A stretch of DNA of 64,000 nucleotides from positions 62,001-126,000 of the forward strand of contig NZ_FWFP01000014.1 of the NCBI RefSeq assembly GCF_900172215.1, read 5' to 3'. The translations under genes were made by a program, and so were the position numbers. Source of the stretch: Ruegeria meonggei. GTDB taxonomy: Bacteria > Pseudomonadota > Alphaproteobacteria > Rhodobacterales > Rhodobacteraceae. Under the pieces are notes generated by a model. The model searched no databases and was not told the origin of the DNA. It saw only the letters and a list, made by a program, of their open reading frames with translations. Below, one piece after another: positions 8,559 through 17,173 of this stretch (position 1 is the first letter of the stretch; each line of letters opens with the position of its first letter).

Positions 8559-9469
8559 GCCCTCAGGCCCGTGGCCATCTGGCCATGCTTGCCTTTTCGG
8601 CGCTGGTTGCAGGCAGCTTTTCACTGGGGGCGCAAATCGCCAACCAAATCACACCCGAGGCGATCACGGCGGCGCGTTTTGCCATTGCGTCGGTGGTGAT
8701 CGGGGGTGCGGCATTGATGACAACCGGTTTGCCGCGCAGCGCGGCGCAGGCGCCGTGGCGTTATGTGGTTTTGGGCGGTCTGTTTGCTACCTATTTCGTG
8801 CTGATGTTCCACGGGCTCAAGACTGCGCCACCGGTCAGTGCCGCCGCCGTTTTCACTCTGACGCCGATCATGTCTGCCATCGCGGGGTGGGTGTTGCTGC
8901 GGCAGATCACGACGCCGCGTATGGCTTTTGCCCTGACCGTTGGCGCGGCAGGCGCGTTGTGGGTGATTTTCCGCGCCGACTGGCAGGCGCTCACGGCCTT
9001 TGAGATCGGTGGCGGTGAGATCATCTATTTCTGGGGCTGTGTGGCCCATGCGATCTATACGCCGATGGTGCGCAAACTGAACCGGGGTGAACCAGCTGTG
9101 GTGTTTACCTTTGGAACGTTGGTGGCAGGGTGTATTCTGCTGACCCTGTACGGGTGGTCCGACATCCGCGCGACGGATTGGGCCAACCTGCCGCTGATCG
9201 TTTGGGTCGGGTTGCTGTATGTCTCGATCTTTGCCACGGCGATCAGTTTCGTGCTGGTGCAATTCGCAACCTTGCGGCTGCCCTCAGCCAAGGTCATGGC
9301 CTATACCTATCTGACGCCCAGTTGGGTGATCCTGTGGGAGGTTGCGCTGGGCCAACCAACTCCCGCGCTACTGGTCGGGTTTGGCGCAGTTTTGACTGTT
9401 GTGGCCCTGGTTCTGCTGCTGAAGACCGAAGATCAGCCGCGCAGTGCACCGAACCCTCTGGCCGAATGA
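8555..9469 (+). CDS. EamA/DMT-superfamily permease
   Basis: A 304-residue membrane protein with about ten hydrophobic helices arranged as two EamA repeats. The first covers roughly residues 10-140 and the second 150-290. Landmarks are SFSLGAQIANQITPEAITAARF in repeat 1 and TPSWVILWEVALGQ in repeat 2. DMT permeases export or exchange small metabolites; the substrate is not deducible. The GTG at 8555 overlaps the LysR stop by four bases. The final residues are a short cytosolic tail. Confidence 0.9.
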   Translation: MSPQARGHLAMLAFSALVAGSFSLGAQIANQITPEAITAARFAIASVVIGGAALMTTGLPRSAAQAPWRYVVLGGLFATYFVLMFHGLKTAPPVSAAAVFTLTPIMSAIAGWVLLRQITTPRMAFALTVGAAGALWVIFRADWQALTAFEIGGGEIIYFWGCVAHAIYTPMVRKLNRGEPAVVFTFGTLVAGCILLTLYGWSDIRATDWANLPLIVWVGLLYVSIFATAISFVLVQFATLRLPSAKVMAYTYLTPSWVILWEVALGQPTPALLVGFGAVLTVVALVLLLKTEDQPRSAPNPLAE

Positions 9470-9528
9470 CGCTTGCTTTCAGCGCAAAGTGTGCCAGCTT
9501 CTGCCCAAGGCAACGCAGGAAAAAGACG

Positions 9529-9810
9529 ATGAGATCAGCACTATTCCTTACTGTTGCAGTGGCCCTGTCAGCCTGCAATCAGCCTAGCCCCGCCAACACG
9601 GTTACCGAGGCCGAATTGCAGGGCAGTTGTGAGGCGTTGGTCTCGGCAGAGACGGGTGTCCGTCCCGATGATGTTTCGGCGATTTCGACTCAGACCCAAC
9701 CATCGGGATCGGTAACAACCCTGTCTGTCGCCGGGGCACAGGCACCTTGGTTGTGCCGAGCGGATCCGTTCGGCGTGATCACCGGTGTTGAATACAGCCA
9801 AGAAGGTTAA
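9529..9810 (+). CDS. Small putative lipoprotein
   Basis: A 93-residue protein with a lipoprotein signal (MRSALFLTVAVALSAC; lipobox L-S-A-C with Cys16) and a soluble domain of about 75 residues holding two further Cys (33 and 76). It has the size and Ser/Thr/Gly content of small Rhodobacteraceae surface lipoproteins, but no named family is recognised. The ATG is preceded by a GGAAAA stretch. It follows the EamA gene by about 60 bases. Confidence 0.65.
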   Translation: MRSALFLTVAVALSACNQPSPANTVTEAELQGSCEALVSAETGVRPDDVSAISTQTQPSGSVTTLSVAGAQAPWLCRADPFGVITGVEYSQEG

Positions 9811-9905
9811 GCTCTGCGCGGCCGGCGCGCTATGTACCCTTGAGGCAGATCAAGGCACGCAGGCTCTCTTTCTTTTACCTTTAGGCAAGGGAAAAGGAGG
9901 AACCC

Positions 9906-10319
9906 ATGTTCAGCCACATCATGTTTCCAGTCGATCTGCATTTACCACCCGAGGTGCGTCGGGCCGCCGAGGTCGTCGCAGAGGTTGCCAAATGGCAGAG
10001 CGCCAAGATTACGGTGGTCAGCGTAACCGGAAGCCAGCCCGGGGATCCCGTGCAAACACATGCGGCGATAAACAAAGAACTCAGCGCCATTACCGAACAG
10101 CTGGCCAAAGACAGTGGGGTCGAGGTTGATTGCCGCAATATCCACTCGGTCGATGTTGCGGCTGAAGTCGACAACGCTCTCAACCAAGCCGCCGAAGAAA
10201 TCGGAGCTGATCTGATTGTCGTCGGGACACATGCACCACGGATCACCGATTACATCTTTTCCAGCCACGCGGGATACCTGGTCAAACACTCGAAGGTTTC
10301 GGTGTTCGCAGTTCGGTGA
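9906..10319 (+). CDS. Universal stress protein, UspA family
   Basis: A 137-residue single-domain UspA protein beginning MFSHIMFPVDL. It has the ATP-site residues near the C-terminus in the order ADLIVVGTHAPRITDYIFSSHAGYLVKHSKVSVFAVR. The canonical G-x-x-G-x9-G-S/T loop is altered (THAPRITDYIFSSHAG), so nucleotide binding may be weakened. A very strong Shine-Dalgarno (AAAGGAGG at 9893-9900) suggests high expression. Confidence 0.9.
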   Translation: MFSHIMFPVDLHLPPEVRRAAEVVAEVAKWQSAKITVVSVTGSQPGDPVQTHAAINKELSAITEQLAKDSGVEVDCRNIHSVDVAAEVDNALNQAAEEIGADLIVVGTHAPRITDYIFSSHAGYLVKHSKVSVFAVR

Positions 10320-10328
10320 CACCAGGCC

Positions 10329-10661
10329 CTAGTCGTCTGCTGCTGGCAGCTCAACTTCCAAAAACCGCTCGAACGCATCCAGATTGACCGGTTCGAACTG
10401 CCCAAAGCCCTGCATCCAGACCGATGCCGCGCGCAGGGCGTCGGGTTCCAGCTTGCACCATTTCACCCGCCCGCGTTTTTCCTGACTGATCAGGCCTGCT
10501 TTGGTCAGGATGACCAGATGCTTTGAGATCGCCGCCAGCGACATCTCGAACGGGTCCGCAACATCCGTCACGGCCATGTCATCCTCAAGCAGCATTGCCA
10601 GAATGGCGCGGCGGGTGGGGTCGGCAAGGGCCGCGAATACGATGTCCAGCTGGTCAGTCAT
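10329..10661 (-). CDS. ArsR-family HTH regulator
   Basis: A 110-residue winged-helix repressor starting MTDQLDIVFAALADPTRRAILAML. MSLAAISKHLVILTKAGLISQEKRGR is the recognition helix and wing. WCKLEPDALRAASVWMQGF is the dimerisation end seen in the subgroup that often sits beside SRPBCC/AHSA1 genes. No AHSA1 gene lies next to it here. There are no ELCVCD-type metal cysteines, so it is probably not a metal sensor. It is convergent with the stress-protein gene. Confidence 0.88.
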   Translation of the reverse strand: MTDQLDIVFAALADPTRRAILAMLLEDDMAVTDVADPFEMSLAAISKHLVILTKAGLISQEKRGRVKWCKLEPDALRAASVWMQGFGQFEPVNLDAFERFLEVELPAADD

Positions 10662-10701
10662 GGCCAAGACATAATCGTTTGCGACCGGCGCGGAAAGAGT
10701 G

Positions 10702-10911
10702 TCAGAGCATCGGGTGGCGCATGTTTTGCGACGGCAGCCGCAGGTAAAGGCGCGCACGGTCGCTCTCTGACAGACCGATGTCCCGGGCCATTCGGTCGGT
10801 CGGGGGCAGGGGGGTCGGCTGCGGGCCGCGCTTTGGCGCGATTATGAAGTCGAAGATATGTTTTAAAAACAGACGTAAAAATTGCGTCTTCTGTCTCTGA
10901 GCTTGTTCCAT
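10702..10911 (-). CDS. Small DUF1127-like protein
   Basis: A 69-residue basic protein. The segment PTDRMARDIGLSESDRARL is the pattern of the DUF1127 / YjiS-like small-protein family (R-x-x-x-DIG-L-x-x-x-D). It is divergent from the LysR gene at 11017. DUF1127 proteins are short, Arg-rich and in some alphaproteobacteria act in RNA or phosphate homeostasis; nothing here shows which role applies. The start ATG at 10911 precedes EQAQRQKTQFL. Confidence 0.55.
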   Translation of the reverse strand: MEQAQRQKTQFLRLFLKHIFDFIIAPKRGPQPTPLPPTDRMARDIGLSESDRARLYLRLPSQNMRHPML

Positions 10912-10916
10912 GACTT

Positions 10917-10967
10917 ATACGCCTTTGCTTATTTCAAAAGCATTTTGTCAAAAAGCCAGAGGCGTAT
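10917..10967. promoter_or_regulatory. Perfect 8-bp inverted repeat between divergent genes
   Basis: ATACGCCT at 10917-10924 is mirrored by AGGCGTAT at 10960-10967 with 35 bases between. It lies in the AT-rich gap separating the DUF1127-like gene and the LysR gene. It could be paired half-sites for a regulator or a chance match. Confidence 0.3.
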
Positions 10968-11016
10968 CAAAATCAATTACTTGACGATATATGTCTAAAA
11001 ATTGCACATATTGAAC

Positions 11017-11931
11017 ATGGCGCGCCTGTTACCCCCTTTAAATGCCCTGAAAGCTTTTGAGGCGGCGGGGCGGCACGAAAGCTTCAGCCGCGCGGCTGAG
11101 GAACTGAACGTCAGCCACTCTGCGATCAGCCGCCATGTGCGCGGGCTTGAGGATAATCTGGGGGCCTCGCTGTTTCGCGATCTGCCGCGCGGGGTCGAAC
11201 TGACCCTTGAGGGGCATGCCTTGCTGACCCGCATCACCGCCGCATTGGACGAAGTGGCGGCGGCGACGGAAATGGCCCGCCAACAGCCCCAAGGCGTGAT
11301 CACTGTCAGTTGCGAGCCGTTGTTCGCCCAGAAGTTCCTGATCCCCCGCCTGTCCGGTTTCTATGCCGCATTCCCTCAAATCGAGTTGCGGATCGAAGCA
11401 AGCCGCGCCTTGGTCGATGTCGCGCGCCATGAGGCTGATCTTGCCATTCGCTTTGCCCATCAGGGCAGTCTCAGCGTGCCGTCCGATCTGCTTAGCGATG
11501 CCCCCCTGTATCCCTATGCTGCGCCAACGTTGTGTCCCGGCGGTTGGAGCGATCCGGCACAGCTGCTGGGCCACCGTCTTTACCGGGACCGATCTGGTGA
11601 TCTCTGGCCACAATGGGCGGGATTGGCGGGAATTGCGCTTCCCGACGGCCACTCCGGGGCGTGGCGCATGGAAACCGGTTTGGCGCTTGAGGCGACGCTG
11701 CACGGGCAGGGTGTGTTCCTCGGGTCGCAGGATTGTGTGCTCGACGATTTGCGCGCTGGGCGTCTGATCCGATGCTTCCCAATCGGCTTTCGGGATGGGT
11801 GCTTCAGGCTCGTTCTGGGCGCTGGGTCTGCGCGCCGTAAATCGATCAACGCCTTTCGCGGATGGCTTCTGGATGAGACCGCGCTGCTGCGGGGGATGCC
11901 GATTGACGGGAATGATCAACCATTTGGTTGA
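11017..11931 (+). CDS. LysR-family regulator, GcvA-like
   Basis: A 304-residue LysR protein of the GcvA subgroup. It starts MARLLPPLNALKAFEAAGRHESF and continues into SRAAEELNVSHSAISRHVRGLED (HTH). The effector domain includes VDVARHEADLAIRFAHQG, typical of the group. The ATG at 11017 is preferred over the TTG five codons upstream. No obvious Shine-Dalgarno is present, so expression may be low or from a leaderless transcript. It stands alone; the next gene is atpI, 185 bases downstream. Confidence 0.9.
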   Translation: MARLLPPLNALKAFEAAGRHESFSRAAEELNVSHSAISRHVRGLEDNLGASLFRDLPRGVELTLEGHALLTRITAALDEVAAATEMARQQPQGVITVSCEPLFAQKFLIPRLSGFYAAFPQIELRIEASRALVDVARHEADLAIRFAHQGSLSVPSDLLSDAPLYPYAAPTLCPGGWSDPAQLLGHRLYRDRSGDLWPQWAGLAGIALPDGHSGAWRMETGLALEATLHGQGVFLGSQDCVLDDLRAGRLIRCFPIGFRDGCFRLVLGAGSARRKSINAFRGWLLDETALLRGMPIDGNDQPFG

Positions 11932-12115
11932 ATATGCGGATTCTGCTGGTTTCCATCAACCTGTCGGGATGGGGCGAATTTCAGACAATACGAAGATTGA
12001 TAAATTTACAGCAAATACAGCTACTTATCCTGCGTCAATTCAGGCGCCCAACGCCGTTGACTCTGTGCCCTGCGCGCCTTAGCACCATGCCCAAGACTGT
12101 ACGAGGGAAACGCCC

Positions 12116-12448
12116 GTGACCGATGATGACCAAAAGCAGCGTATGGCGCAGCTGGAGGCCAAGATCGCGGCGACAAAAAAGGCTCAAAAGCCCGAGGCCC
12201 GTGCGGACGCCGACTTTTCCGGGGGCGAGCTTGCCTGGCGGATGGTCATCGAAATGGTTTCCGGTCTTGGGATCGGATTTGGCATCGGATACGGGCTGGA
12301 CAGTCTGTTCGGGACGATCCCGATCTTTCTGGTGCTGTTTACATTGCTGGGCCTGGTCGCCGGAGTGAAGGTTATGCTCCGCAGCGCACAACAGGCTCAA
12401 GAGAAACAAACGGCGGCCGAGGCCACCGATAAGGACGAGAGGGACTGA
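12116..12448 (+). CDS. atpI: ATP synthase protein I
   Basis: A 110-residue protein with a charged N-terminal third and two membrane helices (about 43-62 and 66-88; [18 protein letters not shown] then [20 protein letters not shown]). This is the AtpI form that precedes atpB in alphaproteobacteria. AtpI assists assembly of the c ring and perhaps Mg2+ supply to the synthase. The start is GTG. atpB begins two bases after its stop, making it the first gene of the F0 operon. Confidence 0.92.
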   Translation: MTDDDQKQRMAQLEAKIAATKKAQKPEARADADFSGGELAWRMVIEMVSGLGIGFGIGYGLDSLFGTIPIFLVLFTLLGLVAGVKVMLRSAQQAQEKQTAAEATDKDERD

Positions 12449-12450
12449 AC

Positions 12451-13209
12451 GTGGCAAGCGAGACCACCGCAGCAGAAGGCAGCAGCCTGGTTTTCCATCC
12501 GATGGATCAATTCATCGTCAAGCCACTTTTTGGCGACGGTGCAATTGCCTGGTATACGCCGACCAACGTGACCCTGTGGCTGTTTCTGGCGATTGCCGCG
12601 GTCTTTGCCCTGCTGGTGCTCAGCACCTCCAAGCGCGCTATCGTGCCGACCCGGATGCAATCGGTGGCTGAACTGGCTTACGGCTTTGTCTACAAGATGC
12701 TCGAAGACATCTGCGGCAAGGATGGGGTCAAATACTTCCCCTATGTCATGACCCTGTTCATGTTCATCGTCTGCGCCAACTTCCTGGGCCTGATCCCGAC
12801 GTCCTTCACCACAACATCGCATTTCGCCGTGACCATTCCGCTGGCGCTGGCCGTGTTCCTGACCGTCACCATTCTGGGTTTCGTCAAGAATGGTGCTGCG
12901 TTCCTGGGTCTGTTCTGGGTGTCCAGCGCGCCTTTGGCACTGCGCCCCGTTCTGGCGATCATCGAGCTGATCTCGTACTTCGTACGCCCGGTCAGCCACT
13001 CTATTCGTCTTGCCGGTAACGTTATGGCCGGTCACGCCGTGATCAAGGTTTTCGCAGGTTTTGCCGCGATCGCCGTGATCTCGCCCGTGTCCGTTCTGGC
13101 GATTACCGCAATGTACGGCCTCGAGGTCCTGGTGGCCTTCATTCAGGCCTACGTCTTCACCATTCTGACCTGCGTTTACCTGAAAGATGCACTGCATCCT
13201 TCGCACTAA
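12451..13209 (+). CDS. atpB: F0F1 ATP synthase subunit a
   Basis: A 252-residue membrane protein. It has the [12 protein letters not shown]-terminal stretch, five to six helices, the essential Arg in [19 protein letters not shown], and the C-terminal helix [30 protein letters not shown], all diagnostic for subunit a. It forms the proton half-channels against the c ring. The start is GTG at 12451. Confidence 0.98.
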   Translation: MASETTAAEGSSLVFHPMDQFIVKPLFGDGAIAWYTPTNVTLWLFLAIAAVFALLVLSTSKRAIVPTRMQSVAELAYGFVYKMLEDICGKDGVKYFPYVMTLFMFIVCANFLGLIPTSFTTTSHFAVTIPLALAVFLTVTILGFVKNGAAFLGLFWVSSAPLALRPVLAIIELISYFVRPVSHSIRLAGNVMAGHAVIKVFAGFAAIAVISPVSVLAITAMYGLEVLVAFIQAYVFTILTCVYLKDALHPSH

Positions 13210-13257
13210 GGTCTGATAACCCAACATCGAAACTTCCAATTCGTAAGGAGAAACATC

Positions 13258-13482
13258 ATGGAAGGCGATCTCGCACACATCGGCGCAGGCCTGGCAGCAA
13301 TCGGTTCCGGCGCAGCCGCAATCGGGGTGGGCAACGTAGCAGGCAACTTCCTGGCCGGCGCCCTTCGCAACCCTTCAGCGGCTGCATCGCAGACCGCGAC
13401 CCTGTTCATCGGTATCGCATTTGCAGAAGCCCTGGGGATCTTTGCATTCCTGGTCTCGCTGCTGCTGATGTTCGCCGTCTAA
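13258..13482 (+). CDS. atpE: F0F1 ATP synthase subunit c
   Basis: A 74-residue hairpin of two hydrophobic helices. The first has the glycine-rich [19 protein letters not shown]. The conserved loop is RNPSA, and the proton-carrying acid is Glu57 in [12 protein letters not shown] strong site (GTAAGGAGAAAC) precedes the ATG, as expected for the most abundant subunit. An unusually stable hairpin follows the gene (see 13509-13535). Confidence 0.98.
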   Translation: MEGDLAHIGAGLAAIGSGAAAIGVGNVAGNFLAGALRNPSAAASQTATLFIGIAFAEALGIFAFLVSLLLMFAV

Positions 13483-13508
13483 TCTGCGGAACCTGATCCT
13501 TACGCACG

Positions 13509-13535
13509 GGTGGGCCCAAGCCATAGCGGCCCACC
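13509..13535 (+). promoter_or_regulatory. Intercistronic hairpin between atpE and the b' gene
   Basis: GGTGGGCC at 13509-13516 pairs perfectly with GGCCCACC at 13528-13535 around an 11-base loop. No U-tract follows, so it is not a plain intrinsic terminator. The position suggests a 3' stabiliser or partial attenuator that raises atpE mRNA over downstream genes. Confidence 0.55.
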
Positions 13536-13568
13536 TGTTGTAAAGACAACGTTCCGACGGAGGACATC

Positions 13569-14120
13569 ATGGCGACTGAACCCATTTCAGAAGAAGTAGT
13601 TGGCACATGCGTCGACTCCCATGGCTCTGCCATTGGGATGCCGCAGCTCTGCTTCGATTGGTTCCCCAACCAGGTTTTCTGGCTGGTTATCACGCTGGTC
13701 GTCATCTTTCTGGTCCTGTCCCGCGTGGCTCTGCCGCGTATCGCGGCAATCCTGGCGGAACGTCAGGGGACCATTACAAATGACCTGGCTGCGGCCGAAG
13801 ATCTGAAGGCCAAAGCGGTCGAGGCCGAAGAGGCCTATAACAAGGCGCTGGCTGATGCCCGTGCCGAGGCACAGCGTATTGCGGCCGAAGCCCGTGCCGA
13901 AATCCAGTCTGGTCTGGATGACGCGATTGCTCTGGCAGACGCGGAAATCGCGGCCAAAGCGGCTGAATCGGAAAAGGCAATTGCCGACATCCGTGCCAGT
14001 GCGCTGGACAGCATTCAGGTGGTTGCCAAGGATACGGCGGCTGAACTGGTCACTGCGTTGGGGGGCGAGGCGGATGCCGATGCCGTTTCCGGTGCCGTAG
14101 ACGCTCAGATGAAGGGATAA
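13569..14120 (+). CDS. atpF2: F0F1 ATP synthase subunit b'
   Basis: A 183-residue b-type stalk subunit. An N-terminal polar segment of about 35 residues is followed by one membrane helix ([21 protein letters not shown]), the [14 protein letters not shown] motif, and a long Ala/Glu coiled-coil. Photosynthetic bacteria and alphaproteobacteria carry two different b subunits; this one, before atpF, is the b' form. It lacks a cleavable signal. Confidence 0.95.
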   Translation: MATEPISEEVVGTCVDSHGSAIGMPQLCFDWFPNQVFWLVITLVVIFLVLSRVALPRIAAILAERQGTITNDLAAAEDLKAKAVEAEEAYNKALADARAEAQRIAAEARAEIQSGLDDAIALADAEIAAKAAESEKAIADIRASALDSIQVVAKDTAAELVTALGGEADADAVSGAVDAQMKG

Positions 14121-14125
14121 GTGAC

Positions 14126-14686
14126 ATGCGGAATACTCTTGCTCTTATCCTGACCCTGGGCGCGGCCAGCCCTGCATTCGCCGCAAGCGGGCCGTTCTTT
14201 TCGCTGGGCAACACCGACTTTGTGGTGCTGCTGGGCTTCATCGTTTTCATCGCGGTCCTGTTCTATTTCAAGGTTCCGGGCATGATCGGTGGTGCGCTGG
14301 ACACCCGTGCCGAAGGCATCAAGTCCGAACTGGACGAAGCCCGCGCCTTGCATGAAGAAGCGCGCAGTCTGCTGGCCTCGTACGAGCGCAAGCAGCGCGA
14401 AGTTCAGACTCAGGCAGACGCTATTGTCGCGGCGGCCAAAGACGACGCCGCACTGGCGGCGGAACAGGCCAAAGCTGATCTGGAACAATCCATCGCACGC
14501 CGTCTGGCGGCCGCAAAGGATCAGATCGCGTCGGCCGAGGCATCGGCGGTCAAGGAAGTCCGTGATCAGGCCATCACCGTTGCCGTTTCGGCAGCGAATG
14601 CGGTTCTGGCCAAGCAGATGACTGCTGCGCATGCGAACAAGCTGATCGACTCAGCGATTGCCGACGTAGGTGAAAAACTGCACTAA
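14126..14686 (+). CDS. atpF: F0F1 ATP synthase subunit b
   Basis: A 186-residue b subunit. It begins with a signal-like segment ending in SPAFAASG (about 1-21), then a membrane helix ([21 protein letters not shown]) and the [23 protein letters not shown] start of the dimeric stalk helix. The rest is an Ala/Glu/Lys coiled-coil. It begins five bases after the b' stop. The F1 genes are not in this window, as usual in this group where F0 and F1 operons are separate. Confidence 0.95.
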   Translation: MRNTLALILTLGAASPAFAASGPFFSLGNTDFVVLLGFIVFIAVLFYFKVPGMIGGALDTRAEGIKSELDEARALHEEARSLLASYERKQREVQTQADAIVAAAKDDAALAAEQAKADLEQSIARRLAAAKDQIASAEASAVKEVRDQAITVAVSAANAVLAKQMTAAHANKLIDSAIADVGEKLH

Positions 14687-14711
14687 GCATTTGGTGTGAG
14701 CCAAGTATTAA

Positions 14712-14747
14712 GCAACCCGGCAGAACCCTGCCGGGTTTGCTGTTTTT
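14712..14747 (+). terminator. Intrinsic terminator of the F0 operon
   Basis: A 10-bp perfect stem, AACCCGGCAG (14714-14723) with CTGCCGGGTT (14728-14737), around a four-base loop. It is followed by TGCTGTTTTT. It lies 25 bases after the atpF stop. Confidence 0.9.
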
Positions 14748-14882
14748 AGTGGCTGATCTGCACAACGTTAACCGTGACGCTTTTGCCCCCTGTTGCCTGA
14801 TCGGGCAAATAAGATAAGCTCGACCGATACTTGCTTGCCGCCGACCAATTTACGGCCAGGGTGATTTTATGATGGGACTGCC

Positions 14883-15743
14883 ATGACTGACCTGCCAATG
14901 ATCAGTGTCGTGATTCCGAATTTGAATTGCGCCGACTTTCTGGAACGCACAATCAAATCCGTGCTGGAACAAGAGTATCCTAACCTGGACCTGATCCTTG
15001 CGGATGGAGGCAGCACTGACAGTTCAATGGACATCGTGGCGCGGTACCGCGATGCGTTTTCTCACGTGATCTCGGAGCCGGATACCGGGCAGGCCAATGC
15101 TTTGAACAAAGGGTTTGCCCTTTCGCGCGGCGAGGTGATGGGTTGGATCAATTCCGATGACAAATTGATGCCTGGCGGGTTGTCGGTTGTTGGGTCCTTG
15201 TTTGCGCTTAACAAGGATATTGAATGGCTGACTGGCCGGATGACCTGTATCGACGAGCAGGATAACCTGCTCAGCATCCGTCGCCCCAAAGTTGTCTCGC
15301 GTGCCCGCTTTTTGGCTGGCGACTATCAGTGGGTTCAGCAGGAATCGACCTATTGGCGCCGTAGCCTGTGGGAATGCGCAGGTGCCAAGTTTGACGAGTC
15401 ACTCAAACTGGCAGTTGATGGCGAGCTATGGCTGCGCTTTTCGCGTCATGCCGAGCTGTTGCCGGTACATGCGCAGATTGGTGCATTCCGTTTTCGCGAA
15501 GGTCAGCGATCCGAAGCAATGGAGGAGTATAATGCCGAGATGCTCGAGGCGATCCGGTGCGAACGGCGCCTGGAAAGCAACGCGGATGAGCTGATGCGGT
15601 CCATTCTCGATATGCCGGTGGCTTTGCGCAATCGCTCAGAGGCTGAAGGCAGTTTCCCGGATCTCAGCGCCGTGGACCCCCAACCGTTGAAACGTCTGGA
15701 CATGTGGAAGCATGGCGTAATGCGGATTTTCCACGGTATCTAA
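14883..15743 (+). CDS. Family 2 glycosyltransferase
   Basis: A 286-residue GT-A fold protein starting MTDLPMISVVIPNLNCADFLERT. The nucleotide-sugar elements are LILADGGSTDSSMDIV and the metal-site region GEVMGWINSDDKLMPGG (the D-x-D equivalent is SDD). There is a possible catalytic region around FDESLKLAVDGELWLRFSRH. It is a stand-alone gene after the atp operon, with no polysaccharide cluster nearby, so donor and acceptor are unknown. The N-terminus is not hydrophobic, so it is cytosolic or peripheral. Confidence 0.88.
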   Translation: MTDLPMISVVIPNLNCADFLERTIKSVLEQEYPNLDLILADGGSTDSSMDIVARYRDAFSHVISEPDTGQANALNKGFALSRGEVMGWINSDDKLMPGGLSVVGSLFALNKDIEWLTGRMTCIDEQDNLLSIRRPKVVSRARFLAGDYQWVQQESTYWRRSLWECAGAKFDESLKLAVDGELWLRFSRHAELLPVHAQIGAFRFREGQRSEAMEEYNAEMLEAIRCERRLESNADELMRSILDMPVALRNRSEAEGSFPDLSAVDPQPLKRLDMWKHGVMRIFHGI

Positions 15744-15763
15744 AGCGCAAGCCCCCGGCGGTG

Positions 15764-16252
15764 TCACTCTGGATGCAGTATTGGGCGTCGACCCCTACGC
15801 CAGACTATTAGCGCCAGTACGGTGATTGCGATCTCAACAGCAAAGGTCCAGTGGTTGAGAAACGATAATATCCAGTGCGAATGGGTAGCCTGAACCGTGA
15901 CAAGGGGATGTGAAGCGTCCAACAGCGGCCAGCCCCAGGCAATCTCTCCGACGATTGAATCCAGCGCCATATGCACCACCCCGCCGGCGCCAAAGAATAT
16001 AAGAACAATTCCAGCTCGCGGCATTCGAAGTCTAAGCATCAATCCTGCCAGTACTATGCCGACCCACAGAATTGGCCGATGCGTCAGGTAAGCATGGTGA
16101 TGATGTGCGCGGCTATCGACCAAATAAAACCAAAGCATATCGAGGTCAGGCGCAACTGCGCCGATCATGGCCGCTGTAAAGGCCAATTTGTCGACACCTG
16201 GTGCCGCAGCCCGAAAGAACAGATATGCGCCGGGCAAATGGCCAATGAACAT
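15764..16252 (-). CDS. YdjM/DUF457-like inner-membrane metal-dependent hydrolase
   Basis: A 162-residue protein with four to five hydrophobic segments. The motifs are those of the LexA-regulated membrane hydrolase family (YdjM, DUF457/DUF4184-like): GHLPGAY near the start, VAPDLDMLWFYLVD, AYLTHRPILW and HMALDSIVGEIAWGWPLL, with His/Asp residues for a metal site. The ATG overlaps the GntR stop by one base (TGATG), so it is coupled to the regulator. The physiological substrate is unknown. Confidence 0.75.
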   Translation of the reverse strand: MFIGHLPGAYLFFRAAAPGVDKLAFTAAMIGAVAPDLDMLWFYLVDSRAHHHHAYLTHRPILWVGIVLAGLMLRLRMPRAGIVLIFFGAGGVVHMALDSIVGEIAWGWPLLDASHPLVTVQATHSHWILSFLNHWTFAVEIAITVLALIVWRRGRRPILHPE

Positions 16253-17022
16253 CAGGTCTGCCCGGTCTCGTGTTGCAGCCGCTGCTGGGCAATCGCTTCG
16301 TTGCGGGCGGCTTTCTGGTGGTCTTCCATGCTGCGTCGGACAAAGCTCAGATGTTGTTGCACGGCGTCGCGCGCCCTTTCTGGGTCGCGGGCCTGCAAGG
16401 CGGTGTTGATGGTGCGGTGCTGGTCCAGAATGGCCTCGCGCGTTGCGCGCTGCTGAAACATCATCTGGCGGTTGTAAAACACGCCTTGCTGCAGCAGATC
16501 ATACATGGATCGCATCATATGCAGCATCACCACATTATGGCTGGCTTCGATGATGGCCATGTGGAACTGTGCGTCCAGATGCGCCTCTTCCTCGGTGGCG
16601 TTGCGGGTATGGGCGGTCTCCATCTTGTCAAAGATCGCCTGAATGACTTTCAGATCGCTGTCCGAGCCTAGCCGGGCCGTACGCTCCGCTGCCAGACCTT
16701 CCATGTCGCGCCGGAACGAGAGGTAGTCGAATACCGCCTCGTCATGGCTACTGAACAGCCGGATCAGGGCCGGGGAAAAGGCCGAGCCCAGAACTTCGGC
16801 CACATAGATGCCTGAACCCGCCTTGGCACTTAGCAAGCCCTGCTCCTGCAACTCGGCAATCGCCTCGCGCAGCGACGGGCGCGAAACGCCCAGCCGGTCG
16901 GCCAGATCACGTTCCGGCGGCAGTCTTTCCCCGGGGCGCAGGATACCGCGCAGGATCAGCAATTCGATTTGTTTGACCACCGCAATGGACAGCTTGTCGG
17001 TCTGGACTTTTTGAAAGGGCAT
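16252..17022 (-). CDS. GntR/FadR-family transcriptional regulator
   Basis: A 256-residue regulator. The wHTH covers residues 7-75 (IELLILRGILRPGERLPPERDLADRL, VSRPSLREAIAELQEQGLL, GSGIYV). The all-helical FCD effector domain follows, with metal-ligand-type residues in DAQFHMAIIEASHN and the H-x-x-I ending (LDQHRTINTALQARDPERARDAVQQHL). It is divergent from the aminotransferase at 17174. A perfect inverted repeat sits between the two starts, so it likely controls both directions. The effector is unknown; related proteins sense small organic acids. Confidence 0.9.
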   Translation of the reverse strand: MPFQKVQTDKLSIAVVKQIELLILRGILRPGERLPPERDLADRLGVSRPSLREAIAELQEQGLLSAKAGSGIYVAEVLGSAFSPALIRLFSSHDEAVFDYLSFRRDMEGLAAERTARLGSDSDLKVIQAIFDKMETAHTRNATEEEAHLDAQFHMAIIEASHNVVMLHMMRSMYDLLQQGVFYNRQMMFQQRATREAILDQHRTINTALQARDPERARDAVQQHLSFVRRSMEDHQKAARNEAIAQQRLQHETGQT

Positions 17023-17041
17023 ACAGCTATCGGTCCGGGAT

Positions 17042-17060
17042 TGGTCAAATCATATGACCA
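17042..17060. promoter_or_regulatory. Probable GntR operator
   Basis: TGGTCA (17042-17047) and TGACCA (17055-17060) form a perfect inverted repeat with a 7-base spacer. It is nested with a second palindrome, TCATATGA (17050-17057). It sits 20 bases upstream of the GntR start. FadR-subfamily operators contain such TGGT/ACCA arms. Confidence 0.6.
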
Positions 17061-17173
17061 CGGTTTTGCAGCCGGTTCAAGAAGGGCCAATCACCTGTTT
17101 GAAACATTAGGTCAGCATTATTGACATTAATCGCGCGATGTCTAATCTGCCGAACGTGAGAAGGAGGAGACTC

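Noticed and set aside
12397..13278. 293-codon minus-strand frame over atpB
   Set aside because: Antisense of a membrane protein, giving a very hydrophilic His/Gln-rich product typical of shadows.
16252..17022. FadR itself as identity of the GntR gene
   Set aside because: The C-terminal domain has the FCD acidic/His pattern rather than the fatty-acyl-CoA pocket of FadR, so only the family is claimed.
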